From Agapetus fuscipes (Eukaryota; Arthropoda; Insecta; Trichoptera; Glossosomatidae): 64,000 nt of DNA. Positions 26,401 through 35,720 of this stretch are shown here, in pieces (the first letter of the stretch is position 1; every line of letters begins with the position of its first letter). Position numbers and translations under genes: made by a program. The notes below the pieces were generated by a model. The model did no database searches and had not been told where the DNA came from. It saw nothing but the letters and a program-made list of their open reading frames with translations. Where the stretch lies: contig OX637332.1 of assembly GCA_951799405.1 (NCBI GenBank), positions 19,721,001 to 19,785,000 on the forward strand. The letters are read 5' to 3'.

Positions 26401-28774
26401 ACCCACAAATTCTACTCCACCCTTAGGATAAGTTTGACCACCTTTCGAGTCTAAGATCCACCCCTACGCTTGGAGCACATGTCATTGCCTAAAATATTTG
26501 TATACACACGTATACAAATATTTTAGTTGTATAAAAATATTTTAGTTATAAAAATAAAACGCTTTTTGTCCATTTTTACGACATCTGTTGTATTTTTTTT
26601 TTCACTCCATTGTGTATGTGTATTATATCGTCCGGCACATACGTTGCGGCGAATATCTTGCGGGCCGCACCAAGACGCCCAAGGGCCGCAAGCGGCCCGC
26701 AGGTTGCCAACCCATGCATCTTAATCTAATCTAAATCTAAGCTGCAAGGATATGCATCATTTGAGATTCATATTAAATGCATTCCCACAAGCAGACACAC
26801 ATAATTTCGCGCTCACACATGCCGCATGTAGACCTACAACATAAAAACCTCAATTCTCAAATGGACATAAGCCCTGCAACCCTTGCTGACCTTCCCTGAA
26901 ACAGGGGTGACATTGGCAAAGTGAACCATTTTTTACAATATGGGTGGTCAGCCTCATACCAAGCTAATTCATTATAGTATCAAAAACTAAATTCCGGTAT
27001 ATTTGATAGTCCTCAAATAAAGCAACTTGTTAAACATCCAAAATTCACCAAATCAATGAACGAGACTGAATCTAACGCTTGGTGTTCATTTGTTCAAGTA
27101 ATACAAAATTATTTTGGGATACATCTAGCAGAGAATTACGCAGAATTAGTGGAAAATACGCTTTCAAATTCTAACTTTGTCGGTTGTAACCTCAGTATAA
27201 AAGTTCACCACTTCCAAAGCCACCTCGATCGCTTTCCAGAAAACTTAGGTGATCGTAGTGAAGAACAGGGGGAAAGATTCCATCAGGACATAAAAACTAC
27301 GGAAAATTTATATCAAGGACGATGGGATAGTCACATGATGGCTGACTACTCTTGGAACCTTCAGCGAGACTACCCTACTGAACTCTATGCTAGAAAGTTG
27401 TATATAATAGGTTTTCTTTAAGTGATAAGTGATCGATGTATTTCAATCTACTTTTTGTTAAATACTTCAATCCATGTGTTTTTTTTTTTTTTTAACTGAA
27501 GATAGCAAAAGTATGACATGAAATACACAAAAATTGAAAAAAACTAAAAAGTAAATAAAACGTATCTCAAAAAATAGATCTGATGGACAAAATCTGATGG
27601 CTGTTTTGGATTCTGCACCCAAAAAATAATCAGGAACAGTTGAAAAATCTCAGGCACCAAAATGTGTGTTGGCCTGTGATAATCAATCATTTAGTTTTTT
27701 ATTGTCATTAGCAAATAAATACAAACATTGTAACATAGAAAGGAATCACTAAGCATTTGAGTCAGAATGCAAACACTTGAGTATTGTCACAGAAACAAGG
27801 AAGATAATATCAAAATGCTAAAAAGTTTAATGTAGACGTATAATAGTAATAATAATATTAGGATGATTTATTTGGTGAGCGCTGTTTTTGTGTGTATCAC
27901 ACCTCAAGAGCCCTCTGCGAGCTTGGTCGTCGCTGTAGAAAGCGCCAAATCTCAAGCAAGACCCAGTTGTTGTAAGGTTGAATGGACCTTTCATTGACCG
28001 GTCTTTGGTAAAGGTTTATGAATTTTTCAACTCAGCGAAGAGCACATTCGAAATATAAATGGTATATTTTTTGTGCTCCGCCGGGATCCGAATCCACACA
28101 AAAAAAAACGCAACTAAGCTACACATATAGTGTAACTTCTAGCCGCGTTATCCCCGAAGGGGTCGCATGTGGCGAGTTGAACTTATTTATTTTTACAGGT
28201 AAGTGGGCCGGCCTTACGCCAACCACTTCAGTTGAAGTGGAGGTTTCCCAGCTCCCGAGAGTGCTGGTATTCATTTCTAGTGAAGGCTGAGTAAACCTTG
28301 CCGGTATTTTATTTTGGGGTTTGAAATAAACACCGAAACGGGAAATCATTTCTGACACCCTCGGTGGGATTCGAACCCGAGCTTTCGGCATGGAATGCAA
28401 GCACTCTACCACCTGAGCTATCGACCGGACACAACCTTCCATTTACGAGTCCGAAGTGTTGCCACTGGACTACGGACCGGTCCAAGATGCCAACGACACG
28501 CGGTGTGCCTGAGTGGTAACCCATCCAAGTACTATCCGCGCCCAATGTTGCTTTACTTTCGTGATCTATGGGAACCAGCGCTTTCAACATGGTAACGTCG
28601 TCGACCAAAAGGTATATATTGAAAATAAATATTGCTTTTTTAGTACGCCTGAAATATATAAATAGAATAAGCCTTTGTCATGGAAAAGAAATGAACTTCA
28701 CTAAAGCAAATATTTAGATCTTACTTACCTTCGTTACCAAATAAACGCCATATTTTTGAGATTAGAAGCCCCAT
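11431..28774 (-). CDS. Arl5: ARF-like small GTPase Arl5, complete gene in five exons
   Basis: Exons 28729-28774, 22077-22285, 20910-21035, 11986-12095 and 11431-11479 join in frame to 179 codons, the usual ARL5 length. Every intron is GT...AG. Seen: MGLLIS start with Gly2 for N-myristoylation; P-loop GLDNAGKT; switch [19 protein letters not shown], split between exons 3 and 4; CCALTGEG; and a C-terminal GLEW followed by a basic KKK end. Known for the family: Arl5 acts at the trans-Golgi network and recruits the GARP tethering complex in its GTP form. Intron 3 (8.8 kb) and intron 1 (6.4 kb) are filled with repeats; introns 2 and 4 are about 1.0 and 0.5 kb. Intron 3 has a weak donor (GTGCTT). 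No canonical AATAAA is seen shortly after the stop. The DIRS element begins about 0.4 kb downstream. Arl5 fits better than Arl1 or Arf1 because of the NVEE and GLEW motifs. Confidence 0.95.
11986..12095 (-). CDS. Arl5: Arl5 exon 4 (Asp of NKQD to CCALTGE)
   Basis: 110 nt after a CTTTTTCTCAG acceptor. It begins with the Asp that completes NKQD and ends at TGEG with donor GG|GTAACT. It is easily missed because it is short and lies 8.8 kb from exon 3. Confidence 0.92.
12823..14073 (+). repeat. composite repeat R2, copy A
   Basis: Begins TCTACTCCCATTTGG and ends CATTATAATGACTATTATT. Matches 24322-25612 (minus) and 63196-64000. Contains an R1-type copy (13745-13975) as a fixed part in all three, plus a private R1 insertion (13307-13537). 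In Arl5 intron 3 region and upstream. Confidence 0.8.
13307..13537 (-). repeat. R1 repeat nested in R2, 231 bp with 8 bp duplication
   Basis: GTTCAATC flanks it on both sides (13299-13306, 13538-13545). R2 copy B shows the uninterrupted site. Nearly identical to copies at 19506 and 42040. Confidence 0.88.
14074..14649. other. unplaced repeat-like sequence
   Basis: Starts ACTAGCTGTCCCGGC, a start seen in insect retroelement 3' regions; nothing codable. Confidence 0.4.
14650..14870 (+). repeat. R1 repeat
   Basis: Head TTATACGTTGG, core TTTACTTTGCCAATGCCACC, tail GCAACTTAGATTT. Confidence 0.8.
14885..15130 (+). repeat. R1 repeat
   Basis: Head CTTATAGGTTGGTATGCGGC to tail TTTGCAACTTAGATT, directly after another copy. 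Confidence 0.82.
15308..15480 (-). repeat. R1 repeat with internal deletion
   Basis: Tail AATCTAATCTAAGCTGCAA, then jumps from the 3' part to CTCTGCAACTCTTGCCG; head CCAACCTATAAGTCAAGG. Confidence 0.78.
15640..15937 (+). repeat. R1 repeat with (GATTA)n tail
   Basis: Includes the longer 5' part (AAAATGTAATTTGTCGTG) and ends in four GATTA units. Confidence 0.85.
16050..16210 (+). repeat. R1 repeat, partial
   Basis: CAATGCCCCCCCGGTTTCAG subtype, as in 286-440, through GCAACTTAGATTA. Confidence 0.7.
16755..16950 (+). repeat. R1 repeat, degenerate
   Basis: TCGACTTGTAAGTTGGTG head, weak middle, GTAACTGAGATTA tail. Confidence 0.5.
16951..17702. other. no feature recognised
   Basis: AT-rich intron sequence with homopolymer runs; a GC-richer patch at 17480-17560 has no clear frame. 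Confidence 0.5.
17703..17905 (+). repeat. R1 repeat with internal deletion
   Basis: CTTGACTTATAGGTTGG head, CACCCCTGTTTCTGGGAAGG core, then jumps to TGTGTGCTTGTGGGAATG and the CTTTGCAACTTTAATTTAG tail. Confidence 0.78.
18234..18407 (+). repeat. SINE-A 3' fragment
   Basis: Matches the body and tail of SINE-A (GACGACCAAGCTCGC, CTCTTGGGGTGTGA, ACAGCGCTC). The head is missing. In Arl5 intron 3. Confidence 0.8.
18828..19190 (+). repeat. dispersed repeat R3, uninterrupted copy
   Basis: Matches 51785-51968 joined to 61036-61205 (TTTGGCGATCACA, GTGTTATCTGTCAACTC, ATGCAACTGTGAAGTT). It therefore shows the empty site of Gypsy element 2. Contains a short TA run. Confidence 0.75.
19466..19745 (+). repeat. 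R1 repeat, young subtype
   Basis: Nearly identical to 42010-42290. Its head extends to AAATGTAATTTTTTATTC. The 70-codon open frame inside is shared by copies and is a by-product of the repeat. Confidence 0.85.
19996..20028 (+). repeat. (ATAC)n microsatellite
   Basis: About eight ATAC units next to CGGATGAGCGGTTTATGAGT, typical of a LINE 3' end in insects. Confidence 0.8.
20053..20155 (+). repeat. repeat R5, inverted partner of 24221-24321
   Basis: TTATTTATTTCATGGTCG, AGAAAAAGTATTGTATGCCA and TGTGCCATGAGGCGCA recur in reverse at 24221-24321. Confidence 0.75.
20166..20909. other. Arl5 intron 3, no feature recognised
   Basis: Contains TCAGCCCATCCCTGCACAAAGG-like sequence near 20287, perhaps an old repeat; no coding signal. 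Confidence 0.5.
20910..21035 (-). CDS. Arl5: Arl5 exon 3 (up to NKQ)
   Basis: 126 nt, 42 codons, after a TTTTCAG acceptor. It reads [11 protein letters not shown] through KMLAHE-type sequence to ANKQ, the first three residues of the NKxD motif. The donor GTGCTT is weak, and the alternative read-through hits a stop within a few codons. Confidence 0.93.
21036..22076. other. Arl5 intron 2
   Basis: 1.04 kb without R1, SINE or transposon matches, unlike the other long introns. Confidence 0.6.
22077..22285 (-). CDS. Arl5: Arl5 exon 2 (P-loop, switch I, WDLGGQ)
   Basis: 209 nt starting after a TTGCAG acceptor and ending CGAG|GTAAAT. It carries the nucleotide-binding core: [16 protein letters not shown] and WDLGGQ. 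This is the longest conserved block of the gene. Confidence 0.95.
22347..24220 (-). mobile_element. mariner-like element with ~620 bp inverted arms
   Basis: 22490-23112 is the imperfect reverse complement of 23585-24220. The left end begins TA-CAGGGTG at 22345; the right end is truncated against another repeat. The short middle encodes transposase pieces on the minus strand. Located in Arl5 intron 1, about 60 bp from exon 2. Confidence 0.8.
23097..23600 (-). pseudogene. IS630/Tc1/mariner transposase, DDE core fragment
   Basis: 23336-23097 is open: QHDGCPAHY (second Asp), then [20 protein letters not shown] (third Asp in PCD). Counting gives 41 residues between them, so DD41D. Upstream, in a broken frame near 23560, WTDESNF supplies the first Asp. 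Several frameshifts and stops. The N-terminal DNA-binding part is absent. Confidence 0.75.
24221..24321 (-). repeat. repeat R5, second copy between mariner and R2
   Basis: Reverse complement of 20053-20155 with few differences. It truncates the mariner-like right arm. Confidence 0.75.
24322..25612 (-). repeat. composite repeat R2, copy B
   Basis: Minus-strand copy of 12823-14073, interrupted by SINE-A (24951-25375). The R1-like part is at 24430-24655. Confidence 0.8.
24951..25375 (+). mobile_element. SINE-A, full-length: 5S rRNA-like head, tRNA-like unit, LINE tail
   Basis: 24951-25069 matches 5S rRNA along its length (GATCACCGAAGTTAAGCAAC, GGGCGCAGATAGTACTT, GGGTTACCGC, CGTTGGCAT). 25073-25148 looks like a tRNA (TAGTCCAGTGGC A-box-like, GGATTCGGATCCC B-box-like). 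A unique body follows, then the tail GAGGGCTCTTGAGGTGTGA...AAATAAATCATCC shared with the LINE at 38222-38872, ending in ATT repeats. It is inserted in repeat R2; the empty site is visible in the copy at 12823-14073. Pol III-type promoter elements are expected inside the 5S and tRNA parts. Confidence 0.9.
25638..26004 (+). mobile_element. solo LTR, ~367 bp
   Basis: TGTTATGTAAATAG...CCCAAAAACA. Contains AAATAAAT blocks and AGAAGACCTGT near the end, as in the Gypsy LTRs here, so a related family. No 4 bp duplication seen. A second copy is at 29359-29723. Confidence 0.7.
26490..26520. repeat. short perfect palindrome
   Basis: AAATATTTGTATAC facing GTATACAAATATTT around a CACAC/C centre. Confidence 0.7.
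26600..26716 (-). mobile_element. hAT terminal fragment
   Basis: Minus strand begins GGGTTGGCAACCTGCGGGCC and repeats GCGGCCC, the typical end of a large animal hAT group. The other end was not found. Confidence 0.5.
26725..26975 (-). repeat. R1 repeat
   Basis: Tail TCTAATCTAAATCTAAGCTG, core GACATTGGCAAAGTGAACC, head CAGCCTCATACCAA. Confidence 0.83.
26981..27421 (+). pseudogene. fragment of a dispersed transposon-associated protein ([11 protein letters not shown] type)
   Basis: The frame is open back to at least 26981 without a start, reading [34 protein letters not shown], then [25 protein letters not shown] and [17 protein letters not shown], to a stop at 27421. These blocks recur in many arthropod and cnidarian genomes as multi-copy unnamed proteins. 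I know no biochemical function. It is the C-terminal part only. In Arl5 intron 1. Confidence 0.6.
27843..28605 (-). mobile_element. SINE-A, minus copy split by SINE-B
   Basis: 5S-like head 28605-28487, tRNA-like segment down to 28430, then SINE-B (28099-28429), then the rest of the tRNA-like B box, body and LINE tail to 27843. It sits in Arl5 intron 1, 124 bp from exon 1. Confidence 0.9.
28099..28429 (-). mobile_element. SINE-B (tRNA-derived), nested in SINE-A
   Basis: tRNA-like head with A box TAGCTCAGGTGG and B box GGTTCGAATCC, ~250 bp body, T-run end. A TGTG duplication flanks it on the minus strand. The uninterrupted target (AAGGTTGTGGATTCGG) is seen in the full SINE-A at 24951-25375. 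Confidence 0.88.
28729..28774 (-). CDS. Arl5: Arl5 exon 1 (start codon, 46 nt)
   Basis: Codes for the amphipathic N-terminus beginning [12 protein letters not shown]. Fifteen codons plus one base, then the consensus donor G|GTAAGT. The ATG is the only one in frame and puts the myristoylatable Gly at position 2. Confidence 0.93.
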
Positions 28775-29358
28775 CTTGAAATCTGGAAAAAATAAAATAA
28801 ATGGTTGCATTGATTTTGCTTAAATTTGCCAGTGAAATCAGGTTATTGCGCACAGGCAAATCCTCGAGCTGTCTTCACTTGGTGTGCTTCTATTATAATT
28901 TTATATGAGGCCCCGAGGCTCCCAAATTCGACAAATGATCCTCGACAACGATTGGGACGCAATAAACTGCTCCGAAAGCCTGGACTCTTTGTTAGTCTGG
29001 ACAACAAGGATGAAGGACAAAAGGAATTGCCACTCACTGCTAGTCCAGCTATTGGATATTGATTCACATGATGACCAACAGAATATGTCGGTCTGGTGCT
29101 AACAGTTATTATTGACACACTAGTGTCCAACTATATGGAGATTAAATCAAACTGTGTGTAGGTACAGTTGTCAGTTTGGGGAAGAATTATGTGCAAAGAT
29201 ATTTAATTTTGAAAGGAGTTAAGTTTAAAATCAGTCAGTCTGAGTTCAGTTCAATTCAATAAAAAATAAACCACCCTGTTAAATCTCACATCAAAAATCT
29301 ATACTGACAAACAGAAACTTATTGTTACAGATAAATTAATTTTTTGACAATAATGTAA
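28775..29358. promoter_or_regulatory. Arl5 5' flank / probable promoter region
   Basis: Lies between the start codon and a solo LTR. ~28900-29060 is GC-richer than its surroundings and open in several frames; no TATA box is evident. Placement is by position only. Confidence 0.3.
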
Positions 29359-29723
29359 TGTTTTCGGGTTCGGAAAGTCTCTAAATGAAAACATACCGGT
29401 CTTCTTTCTGGATATTTATTTTCACTAAATTTATTTTACAATTTACATTTATTTTTAACACTTTTAGCAACTCAAATTTATTTTCACAGTTAAGCACAAC
29501 ACACTCTTCAATCAAAGTCGACTATCTAACTGTCCTCCTGTATCCAACTTTGTGCCTTAAGTATATACTTCACAGACAGAAGTCTTTAGGGACCAATTTG
29601 CCAGCAAACTCTCGAACGTTCTACCGGCTTCAAGAGTACCAAAGGATTATTTCATTTCTAGATTTTTAAATTATTATTGCTACCTACGATGTACACCTAT
29701 ATCAATCTTCTATTTACATAACA
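29359..29723 (-). mobile_element. solo LTR, minus copy
   Basis: Reverse complement match of 25638-26004 along its length. Flanks show no clear duplication. Lies ~600 bp upstream of the Arl5 start codon, so could influence its promoter. Confidence 0.7.
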
Positions 29724-29887
29724 CTACTAGCAGACTGACCGTGCTGCGCACGGTTGTCTGCTAGGCCCTTCGGGCAGTGTAAGTCTGGCTTCGCAATAAT
29801 TTTTCCTCACACCTCCTTCATAGTAATTAAATGCTTTAAGAAGTAATTTGAAAAAAAAATAGCGGTAAAAGGGTTATTTAGTTCTTT

Positions 29888-32800
29888 CATGTTCTGAGTA
29901 TCTTGTATGAAGCATGAGGTATGAGGCTGACCTCCCATACCTAAAAAATGTTCACTGAACGAATGTTTCTCTGTTCCTGAAAAGGTCGGCAAAATTGCAG
30001 GGCTTATGGTCAAGAGAGGCTGAAATTTTTATTTTTAATTACACATGCAGCGTTTGTAAGCGCAAACTCACTCATGTCTGCTTGGGGGCATGCATTCAAT
30101 ATGAATTATAAAATGTATGTATACAACTTAGATTTATATTCTAAAATTAAAAACATCAAGTGCCACAATTATATGTTAGCGTGAAAGAACATTTGCCAGC
30201 TTGTGGGTGTGCATTGTATTTGAATCATCAAAACTCTTTTTGCAACTTAAGATTATAAATTAAGATAACCGTTGTTTAAGGATTTTTCAAACCCAAACTC
30301 CTTGACCTAAGGGTTAGTATGAGGCTTACCACCAATATCGCATAAATGGGTTCACTTAACTAATGTTCCCCCTGTTTCTGAATAGGTCGGCAAAAGTTGC
30401 ATGGCTTATGGTTATGAGAGGCTGAAATTTTTATTTGTAATTACACATGCAGCATTTGTAAGCGCAAAGTCACTCATGTCTGCTTGGGGGCATGCATTGA
30501 ATATGAATTATAAAATGTATGTATGCAACTTAGATTTATATTCTAAAATTAAAAACATCAAGTGCCACAATTAAATGTTAGCGTGAAATGACATTTGCCA
30601 GTTTGTGGGCGTGCATTCAATTTGAATCATCAAATAACTTTTTTTGCAACTTTAGATTATAAATTAAATTTAACATTGTTGAAGGATTTTTTAAACTCAA
30701 ATCCTTGACGGATAGGTAAGTATGAGCTTGAATACCCATATCGCAAAAGTTCACTTGACAAATGTTTCCCCTGTTTTTGAAAAGGTTGGCAAAAGTTGCA
30801 GGGCTTATGTTCATTAGAGGCCTTAATTTTAATTTGTAAGTTAACATGCAGCATTTATAAGCGCGAACCCACTCATGTCTCCAGGGGGGCATGCATTGAA
30901 TATGAATTATAAAAGTTATTGTATCTGTGCAACTTAGATTATATATTCTAATATTTAAAAAAAAATCAAGTGCCACAACTATATGTTAGCGTGAAATGAC
31001 ATTTGCCAGTTTGTGGGCGTGCATTCAATTTGAATCATCAAATAACTTTTTTTGCAACTTTAGATTATAAATTAAATTTAACGTTGTTGAAGGATTTTTC
31101 AAACTCAAATCCTTTACTTATAGGTAAGTATGAGTCTGAATACCCATATCGCAAAAAATGGTTCACTTGACAAATGTTTCCCCTGTTTTTGAAAAGGTTG
31201 GCAAAAGTTGCAGGGCTTATGTTCATTAGAGGCCTTAATTTTAATTTGTAAGTTCACATGCAGCATTTATAAGTGCGAACCCACTCGTGTCTCCAGGGGG
31301 GCATGCATTGAATATGAATTATAAAAGTTATTGTGTCTGTGCAACTTAGATTATATATTCTAATATTTATTCTTTTATTTTAAAAAATGTAATTTGTCAT
31401 GTATGTTCCTTGACTTATAGGTTGTTATGCGGCTGACCACCCATAATATAAAAATTGGTTCACTTTGCCAATGTCACCCCTGTTTCAGGGAAGGACGGCA
31501 AGAGTTGCAAGGCTTATGTTCATTTGAGATTGGGTTTTTATATTGTAGGTCCACATGCGGCATGTGTTAGCGCGAAATTATACATATCTGCTTGTGGGAA
31601 TGCATTTAGTATAAATCTTAAATGATATATATCTTTGCAGCTTAGATTAGATTAGATTAGATTAGATTAAAAAAAATCAAGCGCCACAACTTTATGTTAG
31701 CGTGAAATGACATTTGCCAGTTTGTGGGCGTGCATTCAATTTGAATCATCAAATAACTTTTTTTGCAACTTTAGATTATAAATTAAATTTAACGTTGTTG
31801 AAGGATTTTTCAAACTCAAATCCTTGACGGATAGGTAAGTATGAGCTTGAATACCCATATCGAAAAAAATGGTTCACTTGACAAATGTTCCCCCTGTTTT
31901 TGAAAAGGTTGGCCAAAGTTGCAGGGCTTATGTTCATTAGAGGCCTTAATTTTAATTTGTAAGTTCACATGCAGCATTAATAAGCGCGTACCCACTCGTG
32001 TCTCCAGGGGGGCATGCATTGAGTATGAATTATAAAAGTTATTGTATCTGTGCAACTTAGATTATATATTCTAATATTTAAAAAAAATCAAGCGCCACAA
32101 CTATATGTTAGCGTGAAATGACATTTACCAGTTTGTGGGCGTGCATTCAATTTGAATCATCAAATAACTTTTTTTGCAACTTTAGATTATAAATTAAATT
32201 TAACGTTGTTGAAGGATTTTTCAAACTCAAATCCTTGACGGATAGGTAAGTATGAGCTTGAATACCCATATCGAAAAAAATGGTTAACTTGACAAATGTT
32301 CCCCCTGTTTTTGAAAAGGTTGGCCAAAGTTGCAGGGCTTATGTTCATTAGAGGCCTTAATTTTAAATTGTAAGTTCACATGCAGCATTAATAAGCGCGT
32401 ACCCACTCGTGTCTCCAGGGGGGCATGCATTGAATATGAATTATAAAAGTTATTGTATCTGTGCAACTTAGATTATATATTCTAATATTTAAAAAAAATC
32501 AAGCGCCACAACTATATGTTAGCGTGAAATGACATTTGCCAGTTTGTGGGCGTGCATTCAATTTGAATCATCAAATAACTTTTTTTGCAACTTTAGATTA
32601 TAAATTAAGATTACCGTTGTTTAAGGATTTTTCAAACTCAAATTCCTTGACTTAAGGGTTAGTATGAGGCTTACCACCCATATCGCATAAATGGGTTCAC
32701 TTAACAAATGTGTCCCCTGTTTCTGAAAAGGTCAGCAAAAGTTGCAGGGCTTATGGTCATGAGAGGCTGAAATTTTTATTTGTAAATACACATGCAGCAT

Positions 32801-32935
32801 TTGTAAGCGCAAACTCACTCGTGTCTCCGAAGAGGAGTGCATTGAATATGAATTATAAATGTTAATGCGTCTATGCAACTTAGATTGTATATTGTAATAA
32901 TACTTTAAAAAAATTAAATGCCGCAATAAGTACGG
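29888..32935 (+). repeat. tandem array of ~410 bp R1-based units
   Basis: Units start near 29888, 30299, 30702, 31110, 31821, 32232 and 32644, a period of 403-412 bp. Each unit is a whole R1-like copy plus a second R1 3' half (GTTTGTGGGCGTGCATTC...CAACTTTAGATTAT). The unit from 31110 is lengthened by a separate R1 insertion (31370-31669). Neighbouring units at 31821 and 32232 are almost identical, which suggests recent unequal exchange. Confidence 0.88.
31370..31669 (+). repeat. full-length R1 copy nested in the array
   Basis: The only clean full-length boundary: interrupts TAATATTTAAAAAAAATC of the array unit. Runs from TTCTTTTATTTTAAAAAATG to (GATTA)n, ~300 bp. Confidence 0.85.
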
Positions 32936-34150
32936 TTTCATATAAAAAGTTGACCGAATCGATCGTCATTATTTCTAAAAAATACATGTTATAACTGGTT
33001 GAAGTATAATTTTGAAATAAATAAAGAATATAGGTAGGTACTCAACGGAATTCAACCGAAAAAGAATCGACTTGGCAATGGCAACGATGGCAACTTTGAA
33101 GCCTATGTTGAAGTGCTGGCAATTTATTTGAAATTCGAATGTCAAAATGAGTTTTGTTTCTCGCATAGGTTTTACATAAAAAGGTGTTGTGATTGATCAT
33201 GTTTATTTATTTAAAAAACAACAATTTAAAATCTACTAATGATGAGGAAGCACATCCCAAGTCCTGAACAATATTTGTTGTGAATATGACGTGCATCTGT
33301 TTAGGAGTTCTTCAGTTTGAATGCCATTAACGCACAACTATTTTGTATGGGGAGGCCGTTGCATTTTATAAAGATAAGGGATAATAATTATTGCTACCTA
33401 CAATGTACACCTATATTAATCCACTATTTACATAACAATAATATTGAAATAAGAGAAAAACAGTCATGGCAAGTATCATATATATCAATATCTTGCTGAG
33501 TCAACAATAATAATATTATCTCAGAGTGCATGTAATAAAAGACTTTACACATTTTGAAAGAAACGATGCCAAGTTCTAGAAGCCACAAATATAAATTTGC
33601 ATCATTTCTTAGTTCAATGTTTCCAGCGACATATGTAAGAATTCATCTACAATTACAAGGTATCAAGTAGTTTATCAATTACTACAGACCTGTGTGAGTT
33701 TAAGAAATTCATTTAAAGCCATGAGTACTTATTTAAAATTAACTTACCCTTCAAGACGTTTGATCACTAATATTCAATCACAGAATTGAAGTACTCACTT
33801 ACTAGGCTAAAAATCTGTGAATTATGGCACCATGACAATCTCTGAAATTCCCACACCATATGAGTTGTTGCTTTTGGTCACTGTTTGTTGGTGATTAAAG
33901 AATAAAACAAAGAAAAAATAAATAAATACACTAGAAGGTTTAATTCACAAAAACATTGAGACACATGTACAATATCGCACAGTTGGAAGTGATTTTATAA
34001 TTCACACGACAACGTTCACCTCATCAGTCGTCCGCCATTAAAGAGCAAGTTGACAGCACAGGTTGACAGTTATGGAGTTCTTCTTCTTCTTTATAGCGAA
34101 TTCCCGCGGCAAGCAGGAGCGCCAGTGTGGAGTAGACTTGATGGGTATTT
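32936..34150. other. mostly unique sequence
   Basis: Only the LTR fragment (33384-33437) and, near 34084-34130, a CTTCTTCTTC run beside CCCGCGGCAAGCAGGAGC that may be a minus-strand LINE tail. Confidence 0.4.
33384..33437 (-). repeat. LTR terminal fragment of the same family
   Basis: ~54 bp equal to the TGTTATGTAAATAG end of the solo LTRs at 25638 and 29359. Confidence 0.6.
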
Positions 34151-35475
34151 GGCTCAGTTTAGACACACGAAATTTTTTTGAATAAGTTTCGATAGTGACG
34201 TCAAGCAAGATGGCCGCTCCGAAGTGACAGATGCTGGCAATTTTGATATTATGATGATTTTTAAATAATGCAACATGACCCGCTTATTTCGTAATGTTGG
34301 TCAGACTGAGTTGTCAGACATTTCCACCACTTCGAAGTTAAAATGTCACGAGACGTTCGCGCCAGTAGGCTCTTGGCTGGGGAACCGGAAATACATGAAT
34401 GGTGGTAAATTTAAATTGGCTGCAAGGCGGTAAATTTAAATTGGGTGCAGTTTGAAAATATTATTCTGAATATTCAAATCATGATATTATACAGCCGTTA
34501 TTATAATGGCGGTAAATTTAAATTTGTGGCAGTTTGAAAATATAAATCTTAGTATTAAAATTATGTTATTAGGTATTATTGCAAAAATGTCTTTCAAAAT
34601 TAAATTAAATTAAAATTTATTTTCACTAAATTTTGTATTTTTAGTTAGGCTTTTGGCTGGGGAACCGGAAATATATAAATGGTGGTAAATTTAAATTGGC
34701 TGCAGTTTGAAAATATTAATCTGAGTATTACAATCATGTTATTATATAGCCTTTATTATAATGGCAGCAAATTTAAATTTGTGGCAGTTTGAAAATATAA
34801 ATCTTAGTATTAAAATTATGACATTAGGTATTATTGCAAAAATGTCTTTAAAATTTTAAATTAAATTGATTTTTATTGGTAATAGATATAGTATTTTTTT
34901 AGCTATTAAATATATATCACTATTGTGAGTAAATGGATGTGTGTGTGAGTTTCTGCAATCTATTTATTGTAAAGGTAAATGTGCACAACTATTTTTACCT
35001 ATTTGTATCTTATTTATTACTTTACTTATTTTTTTGAGTGAAACTAATTTTATTATTTTAGAATCTTGGTATCTTTTAATGTCAACATGTAATTGGAGCA
35101 ATACGTAATTTTTTGTATTTTCATATTTTTTTATATTCTGAAGTATCCTATTTATTATTGTATTGTTCTAAATAAATAAATGAAAATGTGATTATATGGC
35201 CCATATATAACGGCGGCAAATTTAAATTCAAAATATAAATCAGTTATCTTTAAATTTTAGTATTATAATCCCGTGATTCAATAGCCCTTATTTTAAAAGT
35301 TAAACTTAAGCGTGTCGTATTTTTAATTAATATTAATTTTACAAGTGTATGTGGTCACTGTCATAATATTGTTTGTTAGGTGCGTGCAGTTTTTTTTGTT
35401 TTGAGTGTCAGCCGCTGAGCTTGAGATAATATATAATAATTTGTTTGTTAACTGGAATCTTTGACAAGGAGGAAA

Positions 35476-35607
35476 ATATTATTTGCGTGGAGTCAGGAGT
35501 GTAATACAAAATTTACCTTAAAAAAGAATCTCTATGCCCACAAACGAAGTAAGCACGACAAGGATCCAGTTGCACATAAACCTAAAACGATAAAAAAAAG
35601 TGTTTAA
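35476..35607 (+). pseudogene. C2H2 zinc-finger remnant inside the MULE-like element
   Basis: Reads CNTKFTLKKNLYAHKRSKH followed by a basic tail to a TAA, matching the second half of a C2H2 finger (C, F, L, H-x4-H). The first Cys of the pair is lost, perhaps by a nearby frameshift. May be a captured host exon or the DNA-binding remnant of a transposase. Confidence 0.45.
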
Positions 35608-35720
35608 GATATGTGGAGTACATTTCGCGAAGATGGCAAATTATTATCGTCATGTAAATATGTACTTATCATGGAACACCGGCTACCAAGAGGAATAATA
35701 GAATTATACGTTCGTTTGAC

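Noticed and set aside
28826..29130. small genes upstream of Arl5
   Set aside because: Open in three overlapping frames on both strands because of local GC; no frame stands out and no splice or motif support.
29726..29765. GC-rich hairpin AGCAGAC...GTCTGCT as a terminator or ncRNA
   Set aside because: Short, AT-rich surroundings, CGAAGG/CCTTCGG motifs recur near 39510, so probably part of a dispersed repeat.
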